A stretch of DNA of 43,079 nt from assembly GCA_934096175.1 (NCBI GenBank), contig CAKOLG010000011.1, positions 1 through 43,079 of the forward strand. The letters run 5' to 3'. Below the pieces are notes generated by a model, which searched no databases, was not told where the DNA came from, and saw only the letters and a program-made list of their open reading frames with translations. The position numbers and the translations under genes are program-made. This document shows, in pieces, positions 21,221 to 31,198 of this stretch (position 1 is the stretch's first letter; each line of letters begins with the position of its first letter). Source of the DNA: an uncultured Bacilli bacterium (GTDB lineage Bacteria > Bacillota_I > Bacilli_A > RF39 > UBA660).

Positions 21221-24200
21221 ATGAAGAAGTTTAGTAATAATTTACTTGGTGCATTAATTGGCCTATTAATAATTTGTTTAACTGTTGGCTATGCAGCAAT
21301 TAATTCTAAATTAAATATTAACGGAAATACTGATATTAACAGTAATAAATGGGAAATATATTTTGACAATGTAGTAGAAAATAATGATAGTATTCAAGCT
21401 ATTAAAACAGCTACAATTGAAAATGATAAAACAAAAGTTAATTTTGATATTAGATTAGAAGAACCTGGGCAATACTATGAATTTAATGTTGATGTTGTTA
21501 ATAAAGGTACCATCGATGCAATGGTTGATCAAGTAATAAAAGATGGCTTTACTGAAGACCAAAAATATTTAAATTTTGATGTAACTTACGACGACGGTAC
21601 AGCATTAAAAAAATGCGATGAATTAAAGGCAGGAGCTACTAAAAATTTAATTGTTAAAGTAACTTATAAGAAAAATGTAACAGAAGACATGTTACCAGAT
21701 ACAGAACAAATACTAGACTTAGGTTTTGAAATAGATTACATTCAAAAAACTAATTCATGTGAAATACCAGACACTCCAGACAACCCAACTTCATCCCATA
21801 CTTTAACTATAAATCCTAATGGTGGAGTATATAATAATACTAGTGAATTAACTAAAATCCTACTTGAAGAAGGTACAATATATGAATTACAAACACCAGT
21901 AAAAGAAAATGCTGCCTTTGAAGGATGGACTGCCATACCTAGTGAAACTTTAGTTGGTAATATCATAAAAATGGCAGATGAAGATATAACCATTACCGCT
22001 AATTGGAATGACGAAGTAGTTGCTAAAATAAATAATACATATTATTCATCAATTCAAAAAGCTATTAATGCAGCAAACCCTAATGATATAATAACTTTAC
22101 TAAAAAATACAGTTGAAAATCCAAATAACAATAAACAAATAACTCTTGATTTAAACACTTATACAGTTACAGGTACATTAACCAATACTACAGCTGGTAA
22201 TTTAACTATTAAAAATGGCAAAATAGAAAATTTAAGCTCTACAGGAATTGTAAATAATGGAACTTTAACTATGGGTATACTTGATGATGAAATGGAACAA
22301 GATAGCGTAGCTATTATTGGTAATGAAATTGGTTTAGATCAACAAGGAATATTTAATTTTTACGACGGATATATTGAAGGAAACATTGCAATAAATGGAA
22401 ATATTAGTAATAAACCAGATAAATATTATTTATTAATTGACCATAACAATGAAAAAAATTGTCAAAAAGCATATTTATCCGAAGCTCCAGCTAGTGCTGT
22501 TGCAAAGACTATTCAAGGTGTTGAAAAATATTACGTTAATTTACAAGATGCAATTAATAGTGCTGCTATCAATTCTCAAACAGTTTATGCAACCCGCGAT
22601 TTTGAGGCAGCTTATACAATTACTATTGCTAAAAATACCACTACCGTTTTGGATATAGCAGGTTATAACATTGCAACTGGTTACTCAATAACAAACAATG
22701 GTACATTTAAAATTTTAGATAGTGCCGAAACAAAAGGTACATTAAGTCCTTCAATTGCTATTGAAAATAATGGTACTTTAAAAATCGATGACACAAACAT
22801 AACTGTCACAACTTCTGCAAACATCATAAATAATAATGGTAATATTAATATAGCAAATTCCAGTTTAAAAGCTTTAGCAGGTTATGCAATATCAAATACT
22901 GGTAATGGAATATTAACCATGGATGAAAATACCTATTTATCTTCAAATAAATTTGCTTTATATAATAATTCATCTGCAGAATTTACTATAGATGGCGGAA
23001 ATATTACTGGTGTTAATAGTGAAGGTGCCCTAATTATTAAAGCTGGAACAATTACGAATAATAAAAATAATTATAGCATTCTTGCAACTGCTCCACTTAC
23101 TATAAATGGTGGAAACATAACAGGAGATAATTACTATTTAATATATAACCGTAATTCAGATATAATAGTAAATGGTGGCACAATTACCAATCAAACAAAT
23201 AACTATTCAATATACGCTAAAAATTTAACGATTAATGGTGGTGAAATTACTGGACAAATCAATGTAATAACTGATTTGACCACAAACAATAATCCTAATA
23301 TAACTTCTAATAATACATGTGTTATTGGAAATTCTGCTACAACCACAATTAATATAAATGGTGGTACATTCAACTGCAGTCGCTATGGAATTTCAACTGG
23401 TAAAATAAAAATGACAGCCGGTAAAATTACGGCCACTGACAATGCTATTTATGGTTATACTACTAACAGCGAAATAATTGCTGGTACGATTATTTCGACA
23501 ACTAAATATGGTATAAGTACTGGCTATAGCATAACAATAGGCTCAAATAATTCTACTCCAAATATTGAAGGAGAACTAGCCGCAATTTATGCTGACTCAA
23601 GTGCCAATATAACGATTAATTCTGGGAATATTGTAAGCCCTCAATATGGTATTTACAATAAAGGAACTGTTAATATCGGAACGGATGATGGAAATATTGT
23701 AAGCAATAATCCAATAATTATTGGAAAACTGTATGGACTCTACATAAATGGCGGTATAACTAACTTTTATGATGGTATCTTAAAAGGCGTAACAGGAGCA
23801 TACTACGGAACTATTTCTGGTGTTCCAGATGGTACAAGTATCAAAGATGGCAATGAATTAGTTGATGATACAACTTACCAAACCGCTTCTTTAGAAAAAG
23901 AAGAAAATTTTGTGCGAGTTGATGATACTGAATATAATTCACTAAATCAAGCGGTCTCAGCAATTCAAAATAAAGGAACAATCCAACTAATTAGAAATGC
24001 TTCGATGAAAAACGTTTTAGAAATTCCTGAAAATAAAGATATAACTTTAGATTTAAATGGTTACAGCCTAACATCTTCAAAAGAATTTACAGTTGCGGGA
24101 GTTTTTACAGTAGAAGATTCAAGTGAATCTCAAACAGGAGTGATTGAAAGTTTAGCAGTTAATACAATTAACTTAACTGGTACTTTTAACTTAAATTCTG

Positions 24201-27200
24201 GAACAATCCAAAAAACAACTGCGATTAGTACTTCAAATTTTTTAATTTATGCCACATCTGGTACGATTAATATAAACGGTGGTAAATTATTAAATGGCGC
24301 ATTAAATAAAAATTGTTATTCAATAATAAATAGTTATGGAAATAAAGCAGAACTTATCATAAACGATGGGGAAATCATAAATGAGGTAACGGCTAATTCA
24401 GCTCGTGCAATAACTAGCGTAAAAAATATAACGGTGAATGGTGGTAGCGTAAGTGCATACGATCTAGCAGTTTATAATAACACAACTATAATTGTAAATA
24501 ATGGTACTATCACATCAACCCAAAATGGTTACGCAATATCTAATACAAACAATGTAACTTTAAATGGTGGCATAATAAATGGTAAAGTTGGTGCAAACTC
24601 AAATGTAACAACCAATAATAATCCTGAAATAAATTCCACTAATGTTTGTATAAATTACCTATCATCAAGTGCTAAAATAAATATAAATGGCGGAACCTTA
24701 ACATGCGGTACAATAGGTATTTACGGTGGCAACCTTACTATGACAGCTGGAACAATTAATGCAGTTGGTAATGGTATCGATACAATAAATACAAATTCTA
24801 GCATAATAATAAATGGTGGTAAAATAATTTCCACAAATGGTTATGGTATTTCACAGACTAGCGGAACAACAACTATCACAACTGACGATACAACTACTAA
24901 AGATAATTATCCATCTATTGAAGGTGCTAAAGGTGGTATATATACAAAAGGAACATTGACTATTGGAACAGATGATGGAATTATTGATAATAACTATCCA
25001 GAAATAAAAGGTGGTTTGTATGGTATTTACAATGATGGTGGAATAGTTAATTTTTATGATGGTATCTTAAAAGGAACAACATTAGCTTATTTTGGTGCAA
25101 TTCATGGAACACCTAATTCTTACACCGTTGCCTCAAAAACAGAAGAAACTTATAATGTTAGTTACTTAAGTCAACTAGATAATTTCTTAAAAGTTAATGA
25201 TACCGAATATAACTCATTAATAAACGCAATTGCTGCTATTGAAACAGAAGGAACTATTGAAGTAATCGCTAACGCTCCAATTAGTTCAGTAATAACCATT
25301 CCCGAAAATAAAAAAATAACTTTGGATTTAAATGGTCATACCTTGACAATTTCAAAAGAAATAGTAAATAATGGTGAATTTACCTTAATGGATTCCAGTG
25401 ATAATGAAAATGGTGTTATTGAAAGTTTAGCAATTAATGCCATAAATAATAGTGGAATATTAAATATTAATTCGGGAGCAATCCAAAAAACAACTGCAAT
25501 TAATGCTACAAATTATTTAATTTATACACCATCTGGTACGATTAATATAAACGGCGGAAAATTATTAAATGGGGCATTAAATAAAAATTGTTATTCAATA
25601 ATAAATGGTTACGGAAATAAAGCAGAACTTATCATAAACGATGGGAAAGTCATAAATGAAGTAACGGCTAATTCAGCTCGTGCAATAACTAGCGTAAAAA
25701 ATATAACGGTGAATGGTGGTAGCGTAAGTGCATATGATTTAGTTATTAATAATAACACAACTATAATTGTAAATAATGGTACTATCACATCAACCCAAAA
25801 TGGCTACGTTATTTCAAGCACAAACAATGTAACTTTAAATGGTGGCATAATAAATGGTAAAGTTGGTGCAAACTCAAATGTAACAACCAATAATAATCCT
25901 GAAATAAACTCAAAAAATGTTTGTATAAATTACCAATCATCAAGTGCTAAAATAAATATAAATGGCGGAACCTTAACATGCGGTACAATAGGTATTTACG
26001 GTGGAAACCTTACTATGACAGCTGGAACAATTAATGCAGTTGGTAATGGTATCGAAGTATTTTTAAATAATACAGTAAAAATAAGTGGTGGTAAGATAAT
26101 TTCCACAAATGGTTACGGTATTTCGCAAGCTAACGGAACCTTAACAATTGGCGAACAAGGCAACTTAGATATAAGTACTCCAATTATTCAAGGTAATTTA
26201 TATGGTTTATATATTAGTAACGGAACTGTTAACTTCTATGATGGTATTTTAAAAGGGCAAACAGCAGGATATTATGGTACAATAACTAATATTGAAGAAA
26301 ATACTTATATCATCAACGATTCAGAAATTGTTGATGATGTAGAATATAAAACTAATTACTTAGCTTATTTAACAGATATTATTATAAATGAAACAAATAA
26401 CACAAAATATATAAATATCCAAACTGCTATAGATGAAGCTAGCAGCGGTGATACTTTAAAATTAATAAGTAATGCATCAGTATTCTATCCTTTAACAATT
26501 GCTGAAGACAACAACATTACTTTAGACTTAGCCGGCTATACACTTACAACCACCAAAAAAATTACAAATAATGGTACATTCAATATAATTGATTCAAGTT
26601 CAAGTCAAACTTCTCAAATAAAATGCTCTTTGGCGGTTGATTTGTTCACGAATAACGGTACATTAAGTATGACTAATTTTGCAATTGAATATTCGCCTTT
26701 AAATAATACAGCCATCGTCAACAATTCTAATTTGACTTTAAAAGATATATCCATAACTAGTAAAAACGCTGCTATAAAAAATAATAGTTCTGGTAATTTA
26801 ATTTCAAATAACACAAATATTAAAACTTCAACAACTGCAGTAGAAAACTTTGGTCAAATGCAAATTAATGGTGGAAAATATTATGGTACTAACTACGGCA
26901 TTTATGAAAGAAGTACTAATACAATAAATATAGTTAATTCTTATATTGAATCATCAAGTAATTCAATTTATAACAGCGGGGCCACACTTATTTTTAACAA
27001 CACTGATTTAATTGGTAGCATCATTTATAACCGTGCGCCAGCAGCTATAACAGGTGGTAATATCAAAGGATCAATTTATAATTACGATGAAATGACAATT
27101 GATAATATTACTATGAAAGATGAAGTTTTAACTTCAAAAAATACTTATTACGTAATAAGTAATACTGGTACCTTAAATATAAAAAATTCTTCAATTAATT

Positions 27201-27859
27201 TAAATATTGCTGCTAACGTTGGAAATTATGATGCCATAAATAATACTGGCAGTTTAAACTTAAATAATGTAAACATATCTTTAAATAAAAATACTACAAA
27301 TAGTACTAATACAAAATTTATTGAAAATTCAAGTAAAGTAGAAATAATAGATAGTGTTATAAGTTTAAAAGATAATTCTACAACATCAAGAATATATGGC
27401 ATAAGTAATATAAAAACAGGAACTATTTCAACTACGAATACTAGTTATGAAATATCAGGTGGTCGAACTATATATGGCTTTTATAACAATACAAGTGATA
27501 ATGTTATAAATATGGTAACTGGCTTAATAAATGTTTATGGAGCGCAAAACGCCTACGGAATTTACGTAAATGAAGGTGAAGTTACTATTGGTACATATGA
27601 TGGATCAGGCACGGAACAAGCTGATGTATCACAAACTAATCCAAGCATAACTGCTATCGGAACAGCAAGTGGTATTGGTGTCAAAAAAATAAATGGTTTA
27701 TTTAAATATTATGATGGCATAATAACCGGTTCAACTAATGCTAAACCTGAAACAACTACAGAAGTAGAATATAACTACGAAGTAAAAACTTATATATCAG
27801 AAGAAACTGGTTATGAATACTGTATTTTAGAATACTTAAAATTGAAAGCAATCTCCTAA
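21221..27859 (+). CDS. Giant secreted beta-helix surface protein
   Basis: The protein has 2212 residues. The signal peptide LLGALIGLLIICLTVGYAA is followed by SKLNINGNTDI...KWEIYFDNV, a camelysin/TasA-like beta-sandwich domain (about 26-175). One Listeria-Bacteroides (InlB B-type) repeat follows (about 193-266, LTINPNGG...FEGWTAI). The rest is right-handed beta-helix built of short strands such as NING, NNGT and INGGTI. It comes as five modules, each opening with a Y...AI... segment, then ITLDLNGYTLT (near 22023, 22530, 23920, 25193 and 26389), many closing with NFYDGILKG. A block of 526 bp is nearly duplicated. No LPXTG, LysM or C-terminal anchor is visible; the end EYCILEYLKLKAIS gives no clue to attachment. 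A carbohydrate-binding or adhesive role is inferred from the fold only. Confidence 0.88.
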   Translation: MKKFSNNLLGALIGLLIICLTVGYAAINSKLNINGNTDINSNKWEIYFDNVVENNDSIQAIKTATIENDKTKVNFDIRLEEPGQYYEFNVDVVNKGTIDAMVDQVIKDGFTEDQKYLNFDVTYDDGTALKKCDELKAGATKNLIVKVTYKKNVTEDMLPDTEQILDLGFEIDYIQKTNSCEIPDTPDNPTSSHTLTINPNGGVYNNTSELTKILLEEGTIYELQTPVKENAAFEGWTAIPSETLVGNIIKMADEDITITANWNDEVVAKINNTYYSSIQKAINAANPNDIITLLKNTVENPNNNKQITLDLNTYTVTGTLTNTTAGNLTIKNGKIENLSSTGIVNNGTLTMGILDDEMEQDSVAIIGNEIGLDQQGIFNFYDGYIEGNIAINGNISNKPDKYYLLIDHNNEKNCQKAYLSEAPASAVAKTIQGVEKYYVNLQDAINSAAINSQTVYATRDFEAAYTITIAKNTTTVLDIAGYNIATGYSITNNGTFKILDSAETKGTLSPSIAIENNGTLKIDDTNITVTTSANIINNNGNINIANSSLKALAGYAISNTGNGILTMDENTYLSSNKFALYNNSSAEFTIDGGNITGVNSEGALIIKAGTITNNKNNYSILATAPLTINGGNITGDNYYLIYNRNSDIIVNGGTITNQTNNYSIYAKNLTINGGEITGQINVITDLTTNNNPNITSNNTCVIGNSATTTININGGTFNCSRYGISTGKIKMTAGKITATDNAIYGYTTNSEIIAGTIISTTKYGISTGYSITIGSNNSTPNIEGELAAIYADSSANITINSGNIVSPQYGIYNKGTVNIGTDDGNIVSNNPIIIGKLYGLYINGGITNFYDGILKGVTGAYYGTISGVPDGTSIKDGNELVDDTTYQTASLEKEENFVRVDDTEYNSLNQAVSAIQNKGTIQLIRNASMKNVLEIPENKDITLDLNGYSLTSSKEFTVAGVFTVEDSSESQTGVIESLAVNTINLTGTFNLNSGTIQKTTAISTSNFLIYATSGTININGGKLLNGALNKNCYSIINSYGNKAELIINDGEIINEVTANSARAITSVKNITVNGGSVSAYDLAVYNNTTIIVNNGTITSTQNGYAISNTNNVTLNGGIINGKVGANSNVTTNNNPEINSTNVCINYLSSSAKININGGTLTCGTIGIYGGNLTMTAGTINAVGNGIDTINTNSSIIINGGKIISTNGYGISQTSGTTTITTDDTTTKDNYPSIEGAKGGIYTKGTLTIGTDDGIIDNNYPEIKGGLYGIYNDGGIVNFYDGILKGTTLAYFGAIHGTPNSYTVASKTEETYNVSYLSQLDNFLKVNDTEYNSLINAIAAIETEGTIEVIANAPISSVITIPENKKITLDLNGHTLTISKEIVNNGEFTLMDSSDNENGVIESLAINAINNSGILNINSGAIQKTTAINATNYLIYTPSGTININGGKLLNGALNKNCYSIINGYGNKAELIINDGKVINEVTANSARAITSVKNITVNGGSVSAYDLVINNNTTIIVNNGTITSTQNGYVISSTNNVTLNGGIINGKVGANSNVTTNNNPEINSKNVCINYQSSSAKININGGTLTCGTIGIYGGNLTMTAGTINAVGNGIEVFLNNTVKISGGKIISTNGYGISQANGTLTIGEQGNLDISTPIIQGNLYGLYISNGTVNFYDGILKGQTAGYYGTITNIEENTYIINDSEIVDDVEYKTNYLAYLTDIIINETNNTKYINIQTAIDEASSGDTLKLISNASVFYPLTIAEDNNITLDLAGYTLTTTKKITNNGTFNIIDSSSSQTSQIKCSLAVDLFTNNGTLSMTNFAIEYSPLNNTAIVNNSNLTLKDISITSKNAAIKNNSSGNLISNNTNIKTSTTAVENFGQMQINGGKYYGTNYGIYERSTNTINIVNSYIESSSNSIYNSGATLIFNNTDLIGSIIYNRAPAAITGGNIKGSIYNYDEMTIDNITMKDEVLTSKNTYYVISNTGTLNIKNSSINLNIAANVGNYDAINNTGSLNLNNVNISLNKNTTNSTNTKFIENSSKVEIIDSVISLKDNSTTSRIYGISNIKTGTISTTNTSYEISGGRTIYGFYNNTSDNVINMVTGLINVYGAQNAYGIYVNEGEVTIGTYDGSGTEQADVSQTNPSITAIGTASGIGVKKINGLFKYYDGIITGSTNAKPETTTEVEYNYEVKTYISEETGYEYCILEYLKLKAIS
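24255..24780 (+). repeat. Duplicated coding block, copy 1
   Basis: This block recurs 1275 bp (425 codons) downstream with very few changes, mostly silent or clustered near 24460-24540 and 24640-24660. Similarity continues less perfectly to about 24870. Confidence 0.9.
25530..26055 (+). repeat. Duplicated coding block, copy 2
   Basis: Second copy of the block at 24255-24780, in frame. Similarity beyond 26055 is shifted by one codon (spacing 1272), showing a small insertion or deletion after duplication. Confidence 0.9.
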
Positions 27860-27873
27860 AGATTGCTTTTTTT
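27845..27873 (+). terminator. Terminator of the beta-helix gene
   Basis: AAAGCAATC / GATTGCTTT with a seven-base loop and T run. The stop codon lies in the loop. Confidence 0.88.
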
Positions 27874-27881
27874 AGTTAAAT

Positions 27882-27910
27882 TTGACAACTAGTAAATGTT
27901 TTTATATAAT
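27882..27910 (+). promoter_or_regulatory. Consensus promoter of the lipoprotein gene
   Basis: TTGACA (27882-27887), 17 bases and TATAAT (27905-27910): perfect hexamers and spacing, so strong expression is expected. Confidence 0.85.
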
Positions 27911-27950
27911 CTAAGCAATTGTTTTTAAAGTCGAAAAAGAGGAGATTTAT

Positions 27951-28643
27951 ATGAAAAAATTTAAATTACAAAAAACTTTATCTTTATTACTAAGTGGTGT
28001 AATAATTAGTACTGCAGTAGGTTGTACAAAAAGCAAAAATGATTCTAATGAACCATTATATACAACTTCAACGTTAGCTGATGCAGATGATGCTGTAATC
28101 TATGGCTATGTAAGAGAACTAATGAATGATTCAGCTGAAAAAATTGCTGATAGTCCATACAAAGATCAATTATTCCCGGTTTACGAGGAGTATAAAAAAG
28201 CATACAGAAGTATGATTGGCACTTATGATGATTATTTGATAGTGACTGGAGTCAAAGATGCTTATGACGAAAATGATCAACTCATGCTTGAACTTTTCCC
28301 ACTATCAAAAGAAAGTATACAAAAAAAACATAATCTATTCATATCATATGCCAAACAAGCCGAAAGATATGCTACTTTATATGATCCTGAAAATACTTTT
28401 GCATGTACAATTTATGCTTATGCAGTTGTTAAAGAAGAAGATATAGATACATACCCAGATGCAACCCAAAGACCATATTATATTCCTCTTGAAATGGCTC
28501 TAGCACAAGGTCTATTACCTGAAGAATTTAACATGAGTAATCTACCTGATAATTGTGAAATAATTAATAATCAATTATATGTTAAAGCATCTACTGTTGA
28601 AAAAATAACAGAAGAAGGCTTAATTTTAAAAAAAAGTAAATAA
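27951..28643 (+). CDS. Uncharacterised lipoprotein
   Basis: The protein has 230 residues and a strong ribosome-binding site (GAGGAG). The signal sequence MKKFKLQKTLSLLLSGVIIS ends in the lipobox TAVGC (Cys25). The mature part is acidic and mostly helical with two visible segments: DDAVIYGYVRELMNDSAEKIADSP and, near the end, YIPLEMALAQGLLPEEFNMSNLPDN. I cannot name a family. It has a perfect promoter and a strong terminator, so it is an independent and probably abundant surface lipoprotein. The C-terminal portion with short beta strands (CEIINNQLYVKA) could be a small domain. Confidence 0.78.
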   Translation: MKKFKLQKTLSLLLSGVIISTAVGCTKSKNDSNEPLYTTSTLADADDAVIYGYVRELMNDSAEKIADSPYKDQLFPVYEEYKKAYRSMIGTYDDYLIVTGVKDAYDENDQLMLELFPLSKESIQKKHNLFISYAKQAERYATLYDPENTFACTIYAYAVVKEEDIDTYPDATQRPYYIPLEMALAQGLLPEEFNMSNLPDNCEIINNQLYVKASTVEKITEEGLILKKSK

Positions 28644-28673
28644 CATGAAATACACCATGATTTACTTTTTTTT
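28631..28673 (+). terminator. Terminator of the lipoprotein gene
   Basis: Outer stem AAAAAGTAAAT / ATTTACTTTTT with inner CATG / CATG, then T residues. Confidence 0.82.
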
Positions 28674-28680
28674 AGTGTTT

Positions 28681-28689
28681 TGATATAAT
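28681..28689 (+). promoter_or_regulatory. Extended -10 promoter element of lepA
   Basis: TG-A-TATAAT, 18 bases before the GTG start at 28708. The leader is only about 12 bases and is mostly ribosome-binding site. Confidence 0.6.
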
Positions 28690-28707
28690 CACAGGTAGGT
28701 GATTTTC

Positions 28708-30504
28708 GTGAAACAAGAAAATATTAGAAACTTTTCAATTATTGCCCATATTGATCATGGCAAAAGTACTTTAGCTGACAGAATACTTGAAATAACTGGC
28801 GGCGTAGATAAACATGATATGAAAAATCAAATACTTGATAGCATGGATTTAGAAAGAGAAAGAGGCATTACAATTAAATTAAATGCAGTTCAATTAAAAT
28901 ATAAATACCATAATGAAGACTATTTATTACATTTAATCGACACACCAGGTCATGTCGATTTCAGTTACGAAGTATCAAGAAGCTTAGCTGCTTGCGAAGG
29001 CGCAATTTTAGTTGTTGACGCTGCCCAAGGAATTGAAGCCCAAACTTTGGCTAATCTTTATTTAGCTTTAAATAACGATTTAGTAATTATTCCAGTAATA
29101 AATAAAATAGATTTACCAAATGCTGATATTCCTAAAGTATTAAAAGAACTACATGACGTTTTAGGCTTTAAAGAAGAAGAAGTTTTATTATGCAGTGGTA
29201 AAACAGGTCAAGGAGTTAAAGAACTAATTGATGCAATTATTGAAAGAATACCAGCTCCTAAAATTAATAATGATGCCCCAACTAGAGCCCTAATATTTGA
29301 TTCGCACTTTGATGCTTATCGAGGTGTTATTGCTCTTGTTAGAGTATTTGATGGAAAAATAACTAATAAAGACACTATGCATATGTTAGCAACTAATGAT
29401 TCATACGATGTTGTCGAATTAGGAGTTAATCATCCAAAAGAAGAAATTAAAGACGAACTATTATCAGGTGAAGTAGGGTGGATCAGTGGTTCAATTAAAG
29501 ACATTAGAAGTGTTCATGTTGGTGATACTTTAACAGTTTTAAGAAATGAAGCTCATGAACAATTACCAGGTTATCAACCAATGAAACCTATGGTTTACAG
29601 TGGAATATTTCCTGTTGAACCAAATAAATTTCCAGCTCTTCGTGAAGCGTTAGAAAAATTAAGACTAAATGATGCAGCACTAAACTTTGAACCAGAAACA
29701 AGTGAAGCATTAGGCTTCGGCTTTAGAACCGGTTTTTTAGGTTTACTTCATATGGATATAATTATGACTCGTTTAGAACGTGAATTTGATTTAGACGTTA
29801 TAGCAACAAGTCCTTCCGTTATTTATGAAGTACAATTAACTAATGGTGAAAAAATAACAATAGATAGCCCAACTAAACTTCCGGATCGTGGATCAATATC
29901 TACAATTAGCGAGCCTTACATCAAAACAAATATTTTTGTCCCAAGTCAGTACATTGGACCTATAATGGAATTATGTCAAGACAAAAGAGGAAACTACCTT
30001 GGTGTAGAATATATTGATTCATCTCGAGTTAATATTCACTATGAAATTCCCCTTGCCGAAATTGTTTACGACTTTTTTGACAAATTAAAAAGTATTTCTA
30101 AAGGCTACGCTTCATTTGATTACGAAATATGTGGTTACAAAGTATCTGATCTTGTAAAGATGGACGTTTTAATTAATGGTGAAATAGTTGATGCCTTAAG
30201 CGTTATCGTTCACAAAGATTATGCATATAGCCGTGGTAAAAAAATTGTCGAAAGTTTAAAAGAAATAATTCCTCGTCAAATGTTTCAAGTGCCTTTACAA
30301 GCCAGTATCGGTAGCAAAGTAATTGCTCGTGAAAATATTAGTGCTTTACGAAAAAACGTTCTTGCCAAATGTTATGGTGGCGATATTTCTCGTAAGAAAA
30401 AATTACTAGAAAAACAAAAGGAAGGCAAAAAGAGAATGAAAATGGTTGGCCGTGTAGAAGTCCCTCAAGAAGCATTCTTGGCGGTTTTAAAAGCTGATAA
30501 ATAA
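28708..30504 (+). CDS. lepA: LepA, elongation factor 4
   Basis: The protein has 598 residues from GTG 28708, behind TAGGTGAT; the GTG at 28699 is inside that site. GTPase motifs: AHIDHGKST (G1), the RGITIK switch I, DTPGH (G3), NKIDLP (G4) and CSGKTGQG (G5 region). EF-G-like domains II, III and V follow, and then the LepA-specific C-terminal domain with YSRGKKIVESLKEIIPRQMF, IGSKVIARE and AKCYGGDISRKKKLL. LepA binds ribosomes as a translational GTPase implicated in initiation/elongation fidelity and 30S biogenesis. Full length and normal motifs. Confidence 0.97.
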   Translation: MKQENIRNFSIIAHIDHGKSTLADRILEITGGVDKHDMKNQILDSMDLERERGITIKLNAVQLKYKYHNEDYLLHLIDTPGHVDFSYEVSRSLAACEGAILVVDAAQGIEAQTLANLYLALNNDLVIIPVINKIDLPNADIPKVLKELHDVLGFKEEEVLLCSGKTGQGVKELIDAIIERIPAPKINNDAPTRALIFDSHFDAYRGVIALVRVFDGKITNKDTMHMLATNDSYDVVELGVNHPKEEIKDELLSGEVGWISGSIKDIRSVHVGDTLTVLRNEAHEQLPGYQPMKPMVYSGIFPVEPNKFPALREALEKLRLNDAALNFEPETSEALGFGFRTGFLGLLHMDIIMTRLEREFDLDVIATSPSVIYEVQLTNGEKITIDSPTKLPDRGSISTISEPYIKTNIFVPSQYIGPIMELCQDKRGNYLGVEYIDSSRVNIHYEIPLAEIVYDFFDKLKSISKGYASFDYEICGYKVSDLVKMDVLINGEIVDALSVIVHKDYAYSRGKKIVESLKEIIPRQMFQVPLQASIGSKVIARENISALRKNVLAKCYGGDISRKKKLLEKQKEGKKRMKMVGRVEVPQEAFLAVLKADK

Positions 30505-30522
30505 TGAATAGGAGAGATAATC

Positions 30523-31164
30523 ATGTTAGACATGACCAATAACGCAGAAGAAAAACAAACATTTATAACTAACGTTATTTTAAATTTAAAACAAAATAAA
30601 TTTAAAATTCAATATGCTAGTGGTAGGGAAGAAGAAAAAATTTTTACAATTGAATCATATAATGAAACTTTAATTGCCTTAGAAAAACAGTTTTTGACAT
30701 TTAAAAAAGATTATATTATTAGAACTAAAAAACAAAAAATAAAAATTTTATTTTCTCAAACAGTAGAAGCAATTCTAGCTCTAGTTGGTTTAGTTTTTAC
30801 AATGAATATTGACCTGCAAACAGAAATTCAAAATTTATTAATAGCTTTATTATTTTTGTTTAGTATATATTACCAATGTGTTAAAACTAATGAATTTGAT
30901 ATGCATACTTATAATTTGTATACTACAAGTTTATTTGAAGCATTTATCAAAAGAAAAGAAGATTTTAAAATTGTAATGAAAGATGAACAAACTAACGAAG
31001 AAACAGAATGGTATGTTGTAAATTTAAGCAATATTTGGCAATTGGAAAACATTTCTGATTTGAGTAATTACAAAAAATCTCCAAAAAAACGTGAAAAAGC
31101 ATCTAAAATAATAAAAAAACTTAATAAAACATTAAAGAAAAAATATGTTCAAATAGACGACTAA
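30523..31164 (+). CDS. Uncharacterised two-pass membrane protein
   Basis: The protein has 213 residues, 18 bases after lepA, with TAGGAGAGAT as ribosome-binding site, so probably co-transcribed with it. Residues 1-70 are cytoplasmic and charged. Two membrane segments lie at about 74-95 and 102-119, joined by a short loop. The remainder is hydrophilic and ends in a Lys-rich helix. I recognise no family. The hairpin membrane topology puts both ends on the same side, presumably the cytoplasm given the Lys-rich flanks. The gene order after lepA gives no firm functional hint. Confidence 0.72.
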   Translation: MLDMTNNAEEKQTFITNVILNLKQNKFKIQYASGREEEKIFTIESYNETLIALEKQFLTFKKDYIIRTKKQKIKILFSQTVEAILALVGLVFTMNIDLQTEIQNLLIALLFLFSIYYQCVKTNEFDMHTYNLYTTSLFEAFIKRKEDFKIVMKDEQTNEETEWYVVNLSNIWQLENISDLSNYKKSPKKREKASKIIKKLNKTLKKKYVQIDD

Positions 31165-31169
31165 TGATG

Positions 31170-31178
31170 TGATATAAT
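31170..31178 (+). promoter_or_regulatory. Extended -10 promoter element of the HD gene
   Basis: TG-A-TATAAT, 20 bases before the ATG at 31199. Confidence 0.55.
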
Positions 31179-31198
31179 ATTAATAGGTGGTAGTAAAT

